Assembly: GCA_946185495.1 (NCBI GenBank)
Contig: CAMHJT010000004.1
Coordinates: forward strand, 1 to 42,747
Reading direction: 5' to 3'
DNA: 42,747 nt
Origin: an uncultured Clostridiaceae bacterium
GTDB taxonomy: Bacteria; Bacillota; Clostridia; Lachnospirales; Lachnospiraceae
Shown: positions 9,752-16,753 of the stretch, piece by piece
Layout of the letters: each line of letters opens with the position of its first letter
Position numbering within the stretch: the first letter of the stretch is position 1
Made by a program: the position numbers and the translations under genes
The notes under the pieces: generated by a model
What the model was told of the DNA's origin: nothing
Seen by the model: only the letters and a program-made list of their open reading frames with translations
Database searches by the model: none

Positions 9752-10330
9752 TTACTGGACAGTCGTGTCATTCCTGCCAACTATCACAAATATCTCAACG
9801 CCCTCAGTAGACACATCGACGCCGGAATCCACGCTTCCAACCTCGATCACCGCGTCCTGGAAATATCCGGCCAGATCCTGGCCCATTCCCTCCTGAGGTA
9901 CAAAAATCCTGGTCTGCTGCTCACTTGAAATGGAATAGTTGCCCGTAGCGACATCTGTAAAGCCGTTACCTGTAAGCTTGTCCATCCATGCCTTCGCTAT
10001 GCCTGCCACACCCGTGCTGTTAAGCACCAGAATCTTCCTGTCCGTAGACGGGATCGCCTGTTCTTCGGTTGTCGCCTCCTCTGTCGGCTCCTCCGTCAGG
10101 ATTTCCTCTGTCGTCGGCTCCTCCGTCGTCGGTTCTTCCGTCATGGGCTCCTCTGTTGTCGGCTCCTGGTTTTGCGCATACATGTCGTTATTCCCGGATG
10201 GCCGGTTGCGATCAGAATTCACCTTAATAAGGAAAAAGGCCGCGAATCCAACAATCAGGGCAGCCATCAGCACAATCAAAGATCGAAGGAACGCCTCGGC
10301 AAAAACCTTGAGCATGATCTTTTTATCCAT
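9752..10330 (-). CDS. Membrane-anchored LytR C-terminal-domain protein
   Basis: A 192-aa protein with a short cytoplasmic N-terminus, one membrane segment at about residues 13-35, an extracellular linker of TTEEP-like repeats (about residues 55-92), and a C-terminal LytR_C domain (KILVLNSTGVAGIAKAWMDK). LytR_C domains are often fused to LytR-CpsA-Psr ligases; here the ligase domain is absent. AGGAGG lies seven bases before the ATG, and a consensus promoter is 36 nt upstream. It precedes the TagA-like gene by 12 nt. Its function is unknown; a cell-wall-proximal role is inferred. Confidence 0.82.
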   Translation of the reverse strand: MDKKIMLKVFAEAFLRSLIVLMAALIVGFAAFFLIKVNSDRNRPSGNNDMYAQNQEPTTEEPMTEEPTTEEPTTEEILTEEPTEEATTEEQAIPSTDRKILVLNSTGVAGIAKAWMDKLTGNGFTDVATGNYSISSEQQTRIFVPQEGMGQDLAGYFQDAVIEVGSVDSGVDVSTEGVEIFVIVGRNDTTVQ

Positions 10331-10365
10331 AGTATCGCCTCCTGAAATTTTTCATAAGTACACCA

Positions 10366-10394
10366 AGTATAACAGAATTGATTTTTGTTTTCAA
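10366..10394 (-). promoter_or_regulatory. Sigma-A promoter of the LytR_C/TagA-like operon
   Basis: Minus strand: TTGAAA, 17 nt, TATACT. Near-consensus and correctly placed before the LytR_C start. Confidence 0.8.
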
Positions 10395-10445
10395 CCTTTT
10401 CCTTCCTGTTTCACTCTTTTGACACAGATTTCGTTTCGGTTTTGG

Positions 10446-10577
10446 CTTACCGGACGGCTTCCGGCGGATAGTTCATTTGCACTCCGGGCACGCTCTCGCT
10501 TAGTTGCTCACGCAACGGTACTAAGATGCGCCAGCTTTGCCCGCTGCGTATCTGCTTGACACCTGCTGAGCCGTTAC
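10446..10577 (+). repeat. Dispersed structured repeat, copy B (composite variant)
   Basis: The right end (GCCCGCTGCGTATCTG to CACCTGCTGAGCCGTTAC) matches copy F. The left half (GTTCATTTGCACTCCGGG, then TCGCTTAGTTGCTCAC) instead matches the element at 16678. It fills the gap between the LytR_C promoter and the end of the ABC ATPase gene. Confidence 0.8.
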
Positions 10578-10587
10578 CATAATTTCG

Positions 10588-11364
10588 TCATATTCCATCA
10601 GACAGCCGGGCAAGTCCTGTCTCATCAAACCAGTCTGCCTGAAGGTCAAACAGGTGTCTTATATAATCTCCGGAAAAGATAGACTGCGGCTCGCCGAAGC
10701 GGTCCATACGGCCGTCCTTAAGGCAGAGAAGCCGGTCCGAGATCCTGCGCGCCAGCTCCAGCTCATGCAGGGAGAGGATCACGGTCATGTCCCTGCCGCG
10801 CCTCATTTCCTGCAGGAGGGATAAAAATTCCAGCTTATACCGGATATCCAGAAAGGAGGTGGGCTCGTCCAGCAAAAGCAGCTCCGGCTCCTGGCAAAAC
10901 GCCCTTGCCAGCAGGACCCGCTGGCGCTGACCGTCGCTTAACGTATCAAACTCCCGGTCCCGGAGTTCCCTGATCCGCAAAAGCTCTATTCCCTCCTCGA
11001 TCACATCCCGGTCCCTGTTGGAAAGCAGGCCGAACCTGCCGGTATAGGGATAGCGTCCGGAGGCCACCACCTCCCCGCAGGTGAGATACTCCGATCTCAC
11101 CCTGTCCGTAAACACGAAGGCTACCCGTTTCGCACGCTCCGCGCGCGGCAGGGAATCCAGCTCCCCGTCCCCGAGCACCACCTTTCCCCCAAGGGGTTCC
11201 AGAAGTCCGGCTATGCTCTTTAGCAGGGTGGATTTTCCGGCTCCGTTCGGGCCGATGACGGTCAGGATCTCCCCTTTCTTCAGAGAAAATGTCAGATCCC
11301 GGATCAGCGGAAGGCCGTGGTAGCCGGCCGTCAGCTTTTCCGCCTGAAAAAAAATCTGTTCCAT
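10588..11364 (-). CDS. FecE/BtuD-type ABC transporter ATPase (tetrapyrrole, cobalamin or siderophore)
   Basis: A 258-aa cytoplasmic ATPase of the iron-chelate/cobalamin importer family. Walker A GPNGAGKSTLL, signature LSDGQRQRV (Asp replacing the usual second Gly), Walker B LLLLDEPTSFLD. It starts two bases after the permease stop, with GGGAGG upstream, so it is the last gene of the binding-protein, permease, ATPase set. The set lies downstream of a cobalamin riboswitch and CbiK, which favours a corrinoid or related tetrapyrrole substrate, but sequence alone cannot separate that from ferric chelates. Confidence 0.92.
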   Translation of the reverse strand: MEQIFFQAEKLTAGYHGLPLIRDLTFSLKKGEILTVIGPNGAGKSTLLKSIAGLLEPLGGKVVLGDGELDSLPRAERAKRVAFVFTDRVRSEYLTCGEVVASGRYPYTGRFGLLSNRDRDVIEEGIELLRIRELRDREFDTLSDGQRQRVLLARAFCQEPELLLLDEPTSFLDIRYKLEFLSLLQEMRRGRDMTVILSLHELELARRISDRLLCLKDGRMDRFGEPQSIFSGDYIRHLFDLQADWFDETGLARLSDGI

Positions 11365-11366
11365 GC

Positions 11367-12389
11367 TCAGTCCTCCCTCTTCCGATCCATCAAAAGCCAG
11401 ATCACGACAGGCGCTCCAAACACCGCCGTCACTGTGCTGATGGAAAGCTCCACCGGAGCCAGTACCATCCTGGCGATCAGGTCACAGGCCAGGCAGAACA
11501 GACCGCCTCCCAAAAAGGTTCCCGGGATCATCCAGCCCGGTGCCTCCGTTTTCAGACACCGCCTGATCAGATGCGGAACGGCGATCCCCACAAAGGAAAT
11601 GGGCCCGGCAAACGCGACCACACAGGCGGACAGGATGCTGGACAAAAGGATCAGCTCCACCCTCAGCAGGCGGATGTTCACGCCAAGCCCGGCCGCATGG
11701 CTCTCCCCCATCCGGTAGGCGTTGATCGGCTTCGAGATCAAAGACACCAGCACCGCCGCCGCAAAAACCAGCACTGCCGAGATCCGCACATGCTCCCAGG
11801 TCATGCCGGAAAAGCTTCCCCTTGACCAGTTGTGCAGATTGACGATATCGGCGTCATCCGCAAATGTGACAACCAGTTCCGTGACCGCCGAGCAGATATA
11901 TCCGATCATCACTCCGCCCACCACCAGCTTTGCCATGCTCCGGACCTTTCCCGAGAGCGCAAGCACCAGCGCAAGGGAGGCCACTGCCCCGGCAAAGGCG
12001 GATACGATCAGCATTCCCTGGCTGACGCGGACCGACCGCCCCAGCAGAAAGATCATGGAAAGCGCCACCGTAAGCTTCGCGCCGGACGATATGCCCAGCA
12101 CAAAGGGTCCCGCGATCGGATTGTGAAAAAACGTCTGGAGCAGATATCCGGAAAGCGCCAGGGCGCCGCCGAGGATCCATGCCTCGCAGGCCCGCGGGAG
12201 CCGTATCTCTATCACGATCCTGGACGCCACCTCATCCACCGACTGTCCCAGAAGCGTCTCCACCGCCTCGTGGAGAGGGATAGAAATGCTGCCGTATAAA
12301 ATACTGCACGCCATGCACAGGACACAGCCCGCCGCCAGCAGAAACAAAGCCGCGGCACGCCGCACCGCATTCGATGATCGCTCCCTCAT
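11367..12389 (-). CDS. FecCD/BtuC-family ABC permease
   Basis: An integral membrane permease of about 340 aa with the hydrophobic profile of a ten-helix FecCD protein. Family motifs include LPRACEAWILGGALALSGYL, NPIAGPFVLGISSGAKL, and GPISFVGIAVPHLIRR, the coupling region. The ORF track starts two codons upstream, but GGAGG is only three bases from that ATG; the second ATG (MRERSSN) has better spacing. It is translationally close to the ATPase (2 nt) and 97 nt after the binding-protein gene. Confidence 0.92.
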   Translation of the reverse strand: MRERSSNAVRRAAALFLLAAGCVLCMACSILYGSISIPLHEAVETLLGQSVDEVASRIVIEIRLPRACEAWILGGALALSGYLLQTFFHNPIAGPFVLGISSGAKLTVALSMIFLLGRSVRVSQGMLIVSAFAGAVASLALVLALSGKVRSMAKLVVGGVMIGYICSAVTELVVTFADDADIVNLHNWSRGSFSGMTWEHVRISAVLVFAAAVLVSLISKPINAYRMGESHAAGLGVNIRLLRVELILLSSILSACVVAFAGPISFVGIAVPHLIRRCLKTEAPGWMIPGTFLGGGLFCLACDLIARMVLAPVELSISTVTAVFGAPVVIWLLMDRKRED

Positions 12390-12486
12390 TTCCATACTCC
12401 TCCCGCTTATCTATTATCTCCATGCCTGCCGCCGGACAGGGATTTCCGCCACCTCTCCATCACTCAGGCATCCTGTTGCGCTTCCC

Positions 12487-13635
12487 TCATTTTAACGGAT
12501 ACAGATAGGTCAGCGCTTCCGTCTCCCCTGCCAGCATCGCATGGAGATCCTCTATCATCCCGCCGGCCGAAAGGGACTGCTGGTATAGATCCTGCGTGGT
12601 GCACCAGACCTTTCCCTCCTTCACAGCCTTAAAATCCTCAAGAGGCCTCATCTCGTCCAGCAATTCCTCCAGGGACTGCGGGGCGCCGCCGATCGTGCTG
12701 TTATAGATCAGGTAATCCGCCTCCCTCGCCCTGCGGTAGAATTCCTCCTGCTGCATATTCACCGTAGAGCGCCTGTTCTCCCCGTCATCCTCCCCGGAGA
12801 AGACATACGTGCCGCCAGCCAGCTCGATCATTCTCGGCACATAGTCCGACGACCGCCTGACATTGACGCTTCCGTTTGCCGTAATATAGAAAAACGCGAC
12901 TGTACTGCCGGCAGAGTCTTCCTGCTTTACCCGTTCCACGACCGCCTTCTGGGCTTTTACGACCTCCGCGGCCTCTTCCTCCCTGTCAAACAGCAGACCG
13001 TACACCAAGATCCACTCCACCCGCCCAAGAGGGTGCGTCTCATAGCTTGCGCGGTCCACCAGCACCGGAATGCCAAAGCTCTCCAGCTTTTCCACAACCG
13101 CAGGCGAATGCAGGATCATGCTGTTCTCTATGGCAATGCCGCAATGTCCGGAGACCAGAAGCTCATAATCCGGCATATTGTATTTTCCGGCATAGGAAAG
13201 AGTGCCCTCCTCCATTGCGGCTTTTGCCTCCGGAATGCACCAGTTCTCCGCCTTCTGGCCGGAAAAACAGACCATGGGAAGCGCGTCCAGCGCGCATACC
13301 ATGTCCATCGCCGCGGACGCGACCAGATAGACGTTTTGAATCGGGCGCTGCAGCAAAATGACATCCTCCGGCAGATCCTCCGGAATCTCCTTCTGCTCCG
13401 GAACAACCAGATATCTTCTTCCATCTCCCACGGTGAGAAGGGCATAGCCGTCCCTGTAATAATCCACCGCAAATTCCCTGGCAAATTCCGGCTCCAGGCT
13501 TCTTACATACGTAAGCTGCGCGCTGATTTCCGTTTCCCTGTCCGCTACAGCGTTCTCTGTCCCGCCTCCACCGCCGCAGGCCGTAAGCGCCGCCAGGCAC
13601 AGCGCCGCAAGCAGGATCCAACCTGTCCGTTTCAT
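12487..13635 (-). CDS. Substrate-binding lipoprotein of the FecB/BtuF type
   Basis: An extracytoplasmic lipoprotein of about 382 aa that delivers substrate to the FecCD permease. The ORF track begins 14 codons too early; the ATG giving MKRTGWILLAALCLAALTAC has GAGGTGAG in front and makes a clean lipobox. The two-lobe periplasmic-binding fold is recognisable from QRPIQNVYLVASAAMDMV, GIPVLVDRASYETHPLGRVE and the closing PLEDFKAVKEGKVWCTTQDL. The ligand pocket cannot be read from sequence. A short copy of the dispersed repeat separates it from the upstream NEAT-like gene. Confidence 0.9.
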   Translation of the reverse strand: MKRTGWILLAALCLAALTACGGGGGTENAVADRETEISAQLTYVRSLEPEFAREFAVDYYRDGYALLTVGDGRRYLVVPEQKEIPEDLPEDVILLQRPIQNVYLVASAAMDMVCALDALPMVCFSGQKAENWCIPEAKAAMEEGTLSYAGKYNMPDYELLVSGHCGIAIENSMILHSPAVVEKLESFGIPVLVDRASYETHPLGRVEWILVYGLLFDREEEAAEVVKAQKAVVERVKQEDSAGSTVAFFYITANGSVNVRRSSDYVPRMIELAGGTYVFSGEDDGENRRSTVNMQQEEFYRRAREADYLIYNSTIGGAPQSLEELLDEMRPLEDFKAVKEGKVWCTTQDLYQQSLSAGGMIEDLHAMLAGETEALTYLYPLK

Positions 13636-13685
13636 CTGTCTCACCTCATTTATGCGCGGGTTGCCGCCGCCTTTCATCCTGATCC

Positions 13686-13757
13686 GTAACTGCTCGGCAA
13701 AATATACTGTTTGGGTACGGTCTGCGCAGTGAATGCGCAGACCTGCTGAGTAGTTAC
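13686..13757 (-). repeat. Dispersed structured repeat, copy C (short, internally deleted)
   Basis: A 72-bp version that has both ends (GTAACTACTCAGCAGG and GAGCAGTTAC on the minus strand) and the GGTCTGCGC/GCGCAGACC hairpin, but lacks the central GCAGCGGG hairpin of copies A, E and F. It ends one base before the NEAT-like stop codon. Confidence 0.85.
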
Positions 13758-13758
13758 G

Positions 13759-14919
13759 TTATTCCTTCTGTTTCCGCCTGCGCAAATACACGCAGGCGCA
13801 GATCACGATAGCCAACAGGATCACAGCAGCCACGATCCAGACCGCCGCAGTGCCCGTTTCCGCCTTTTTCAATGTCGCAGGGTCAAATACCAGCGTATAC
13901 GCAATCTCATGAGGCCTGCTCATGGCAGTCGTATCCGCCACCACCTCCATGCCGTCAAACGCCAGCAGCGGAACCAGAAACACGGAATTCCCTTCCTTAT
14001 TCACTGGAAAATACTGCTTACCGTTGACATACATATAGTCATAATTAGGACTGCTCCACGCAATCCTTACCATCGCTGTTCCGTCCCTGACCTCAAGCAC
14101 TGCCGGGGAATCCACGGTTGCCCTTCCGCTGCCGCCCTCAAGAGAAACCTCTACGGTATAGGTCCCGTCCTTTTCCTCAAGCTTCAACGGCTTAAGCTCC
14201 GGATCCTCCGTCTTTGCCGACGGCTCCTGTCCCTTGGAGCCGTTTTCCACATCCTTTGAGGCGTCCTGCTCCTCGGATCCGTTTTCCGCATCCTTTGAGG
14301 CGTCCTGCTCCTCAGATCCGTTCTCCGCATCTTTCGCAGCGTCCTGCTCCTCAGATCCGTTCTCCGCATCTTTCGCAGCGTCCTGTTCTCCGGCGCTTTG
14401 TTTCTCCGCTTCTGCCTGTTTTGTGTCCCCGCTTCCGTCTGATGAAATCTCCCCGGCTTCGTCTGCAGGATTTCCTGTCCTTTCAGGCAGCGCTTCTGCC
14501 GGAAGGGAAGCCGACTGAAATACAAGTGTCCTGTCATACCACTGCTGCTTCCGCTTGCTGAACGCCGCGCACGCGATGTCGCTGTCCAGCGTCTCCACCG
14601 GCACCGTATAGGTATAGGCGCCATCCGCATCCTCCACATAGGGGATCATTTCCTCCTCTGCGGCCTGCGCCGCCTCCTCTCCTGTTCCCATAAAGAGCTT
14701 CTCGTAGCCCGTTCCGCTCAGTGTCAGGACCGCCTGCATCTCTCCCCCTGACACCGTCAGGTCTGCCTTAACAATCCGGAACATGGAGGAGCTGGAAGAC
14801 ACCTCAATGGAATATGTACCATCCTGCACCTCCTGCCCCGTAATCCCTTCTGCCGAGACCGGAAACCACATCCCTATCACGCATAGAATGACCAGCCATA
14901 TCCTTACCCATGTTTTCAT
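13759..14919 (-). CDS. NEAT-like two-domain surface protein, membrane anchored
   Basis: A 386-aa protein with a signal peptide (about residues 1-23, cleavage near VSAEG), two beta-rich domains and a C-terminal membrane anchor (about 359-379) followed by RRRKQKE. Domain 1 (about 30-140) reads DGTYSIEVSSSSSMFRIVKA; domain 2 (about 250-347) reads DGTYTVEVSLEGGSGRATVD and contains SSPNYDYMYVNG. This layout resembles NEAT-type haem-binding domains and related proteins beside metal or tetrapyrrole importers in Clostridia. The domains are joined by an acidic linker with four 13-residue repeats. RBS AAGGAGAGG. It is the first gene after the palindromic terminator following cbiK, and precedes the importer genes. 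A role in surface capture is inferred; the haem-ligand Tyr is not assigned. Confidence 0.7.
   Translation of the reverse strand: MKTWVRIWLVILCVIGMWFPVSAEGITGQEVQDGTYSIEVSSSSSMFRIVKADLTVSGGEMQAVLTLSGTGYEKLFMGTGEEAAQAAEEEMIPYVEDADGAYTYTVPVETLDSDIACAAFSKRKQQWYDRTLVFQSASLPAEALPERTGNPADEAGEISSDGSGDTKQAEAEKQSAGEQDAAKDAENGSEEQDAAKDAENGSEEQDASKDAENGSEEQDASKDVENGSKGQEPSAKTEDPELKPLKLEEKDGTYTVEVSLEGGSGRATVDSPAVLEVRDGTAMVRIAWSSPNYDYMYVNGKQYFPVNKEGNSVFLVPLLAFDGMEVVADTTAMSRPHEIAYTLVFDPATLKKAETGTAAVWIVAAVILLAIVICACVYLRRRKQKE
14233..14388 (-). repeat. Four 39-bp tandem repeats coding the NEAT-like linker
   Basis: Four in-frame copies encode EQDA[AS]KD[AV]ENGS[EK] (residues 178-229). Copies differ at only a few bases, so the array is recent and copy number could vary between strains. 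Confidence 0.9.
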
Positions 14920-14990
14920 CTGTTTTCCTCTCCTTTTCTGCGTACTGTCCGTTCAACATCGTATCAGCTAAGCAGTTTTTCTCCTGAAAG

Positions 14991-15020
14991 AAAAGTCCCG
15001 CAGGTACCTGCGGGACTTTT
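14991..15020 (-). terminator. Perfect 30-bp palindromic terminator after cbiK
   Basis: A 13-bp perfect stem (AAAAGTCCCGCAG) with GTAC at the tip ends in TTTT on both strands. It lies about 69 nt after the cbiK stop, between cbiK and the NEAT-like gene. Read-through must occur, or the importer genes have another promoter I could not identify. Confidence 0.85.
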
Positions 15021-15088
15021 ACCAGCGCGTCTTTTCAGCTATATCACCAAAAACCGTCCGTCCATTCAACGACCAGCCGTAGTTCCTG

Positions 15089-16093
15089 CTACTCCATCGC
15101 CTTCTTGGTATGCTCTACATAAATATCCTGAATGTCCGGAACCTGTCCAAGTCCTTCCAGAATGCACTCAACCTCATATCCCTCTTTGGTCAGGATGGAT
15201 TTCCAAGAATCGTCCTCATCACCGGCCATATCGTTGTTGGCGTGGTCGCCTGCCACAACCATCAGCGGCTCCAGTACCACCCGCTTATAGGTTCCTTTTT
15301 CCTTCAGGGCAGCGATCACATCCTCCAAAGATGGCTCCGCCTCCACGGTTCCAATATAATAGTTGTCAAATCCCTGCTCCGTCAGGCGCCCCTGAATCTT
15401 CGCGTACACCTGGTTGGAATCTGCCTCGGTTCCATGTCCCATGAAACAGATTGCCGTCTCGCCGTCATCATAGGAAGCTGTCTTCTTTGTGACAGCCTGG
15501 ATCACGGCGTCAATATCCGCATCCTCCATCAACAGCGGCTGTGCCAGAACGGTCTTGTCAAACTTGTCCTTATATTTGTCCAAAGCATCTGCCAGATCCG
15601 TGTACTCAAAACCATTCATCAAATGGGTCGGCTGCACGATCAAAGTTTTGATCCCGTCTTCTACCGCCCGGTCTAACGCCTGCTCCACATTGTCGATCTC
15701 CAGGCCGTCCCTCTCCTTGAGCTTATCGATAATGATCTGGCTTGTAAAGGCACGCCGCACCTCATACTCCGGAAAAGCGTCCGCGATCTTTTTCTCAATC
15801 GCGCCGATCGTCAGATCCCTCGACTCGTTATAACTGGTACCGAAGCTGACTACCAGGATCGCTGTGTCCTCTGCCTTTTCCTGGTCCTCCTTTGAAGCGG
15901 AATCCGCCTCATCCTGTCCGACCTCTTCAGCCTCTTCGTCCTGTCCGGCCTCTTCGGTCTCCTCATCCTGCACCTCGTCCTTTTCTGCCTCCTGCGTGGC
16001 TTCCGGCTTTGCACCGGTTCCACCGCCGCATCCGGTCACGCAAAAAATCCCCATCAGGGAAGCCATCAATACTGCTGCAACTTTCTTCTTCAT
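15089..16093 (-). CDS. cbiK: Lipoprotein sirohydrochlorin cobaltochelatase CbiK
   Basis: Inserts Co(II) into sirohydrochlorin (or a related tetrapyrrole), the entry step of the cobalt-early cobalamin route. The catalytic domain starts at ILVVSFGTSYNESRDLTIGA and carries the expected metal-site histidines in CFMGHGTE and VVAGDHANND, and PTHLMNGFEYTDL. About 334 aa from the chosen ATG. The track start is 37 codons upstream inside the riboswitch attenuator; the ATG giving MKKKVAAVLMASLMGIFCVTGC has AGAAGGAG in front and forms a lipoprotein signal. A highly acidic linker (repeats of EEAGQDE) precedes the enzyme. It should therefore sit outside the membrane, unlike cytoplasmic CbiK of Salmonella; periplasmic CbiK is known in Desulfovibrio. 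It is controlled by the cobalamin riboswitch upstream. Confidence 0.93.
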   Translation of the reverse strand: MKKKVAAVLMASLMGIFCVTGCGGGTGAKPEATQEAEKDEVQDEETEEAGQDEEAEEVGQDEADSASKEDQEKAEDTAILVVSFGTSYNESRDLTIGAIEKKIADAFPEYEVRRAFTSQIIIDKLKERDGLEIDNVEQALDRAVEDGIKTLIVQPTHLMNGFEYTDLADALDKYKDKFDKTVLAQPLLMEDADIDAVIQAVTKKTASYDDGETAICFMGHGTEADSNQVYAKIQGRLTEQGFDNYYIGTVEAEPSLEDVIAALKEKGTYKRVVLEPLMVVAGDHANNDMAGDEDDSWKSILTKEGYEVECILEGLGQVPDIQDIYVEHTKKAME

Positions 16094-16183
16094 GTTCTTT
16101 CTCCTTCTTTCCAAATATGGTTTCAAATGATCGTAAAAGCCCCGAAAATTGCAATCTATGGCGCAGCTCCTTTTGGACACCAT

Positions 16184-16215
16184 AAGAAAAACCCTTTTCC
16201 GCATCCGGCAAAGGG
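16184..16215 (-). terminator. Attenuator terminator between the cobalamin riboswitch and cbiK
   Basis: Minus strand: CCCTTTGCCG, loop GATG, CGGAAAAGGG, then TTTTTCTT. A 10-bp stem with one mismatch and a T tract, 90 nt before the cbiK ATG. It is the natural expression platform for transcriptional control by the upstream riboswitch. Confidence 0.8.
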
Positions 16216-16360
16216 CCTGTACTCAAAACACAACGCAGTTGCCCGGCCTTTCCCGGACAGCCGCCGAATTTCTTCCTGTATTCCTGACGTACAGCCAATT
16301 ACTCGTGGCCTTGAAGCCGTCATACCGGCGCGCACGCGCTGCAGGCAGCTTCTGTACAGC

Positions 16361-16541
16361 AGTCAGGCAGGTCTCCCGACTCATAGATCTTCGCATCCGC
16401 CATCTTCCCAGTTGCCCAGTGATATATCGGCCTCTGCTCCCTAAATACGGTGACGAGTTCGTACAGGATTCTCACCTGTTTCCCTTTTCACCAGAACCGA
16501 TGAACCGGCACCAAGCCGTTCCATCCTTCTGACACCTGACT
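16361..16541 (-). promoter_or_regulatory. Cobalamin (B12) riboswitch
   Basis: The minus strand shows the cobalamin-aptamer landmarks in order: GGTGCC, then AAAAGGGAAACAGGTGAGAA with ATCCTGT, a TCACTGGGC segment, and the B12 box GAGTCGGGAGACCTGCC. The closing P1 stem pairs AGTCAGG (16535-16541) with CCTGACT (16361-16367). It lies about 270 nt upstream of cbiK with a terminator hairpin between, so high cobalamin should stop transcription of cbiK and perhaps the importer. Confidence 0.95.
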
Positions 16542-16558
16542 CCTTTTTCTTCAAAAGG

Positions 16559-16584
16559 GGTAACTAACTTGCTGAATAGTTACC
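16559..16584. repeat. Solo end of the dispersed repeat at the riboswitch transcript 5' end
   Basis: A 7-bp hairpin (GGTAACT / AGTTACC) with interior ATTCAGCAAG on the minus strand resembles the GTAACTACTCAGCAGG end of copies C, E and F. It starts about 4 nt after the expected transcription start of the riboswitch RNA. Confidence 0.55.
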
Positions 16585-16594
16585 ACAAGTGCTT

Positions 16595-16623
16595 ATTGTA
16601 GCACACTATCTCCTGTCTGACAA
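16595..16623 (-). promoter_or_regulatory. Sigma-A promoter of the riboswitch-cbiK transcript
   Basis: Minus strand: TTGTCA, 17 nt, TACAAT, about 55 nt before the aptamer. Strong consensus match. Confidence 0.85.
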
Positions 16624-16677
16624 GCCCACATTAAAATATTATGGGCATCGCTTCTCTTCTGAAAGAAACTGTCACAT

Positions 16678-16740
16678 GCCGGATGGCTCCCAACGGGTCG
16701 TTCATTTACACTCCGGGTACGCTTTCGCTTAGCTGCTCAC
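16678..16740 (+). repeat. Dispersed repeat, partial copy D (shares left half of copy B)
   Basis: GTTCATTTACACTCCGGG, then TACGCTTTCGCTTAGCTGCTCAC, matches the left half of copy B with a few substitutions. It lies directly after the cobU stop codon in the gap before the riboswitch promoter. Confidence 0.7.
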
Positions 16741-16753
16741 CAAGGACCGGCGT

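Noticed and set aside
16094-16204. N-terminal 37 codons of the CbiK ORF in the track
   Set aside because: They overlap the attenuator region, lack a ribosome site and would bury the lipoprotein signal; the ATG at 16093 is better on all counts.
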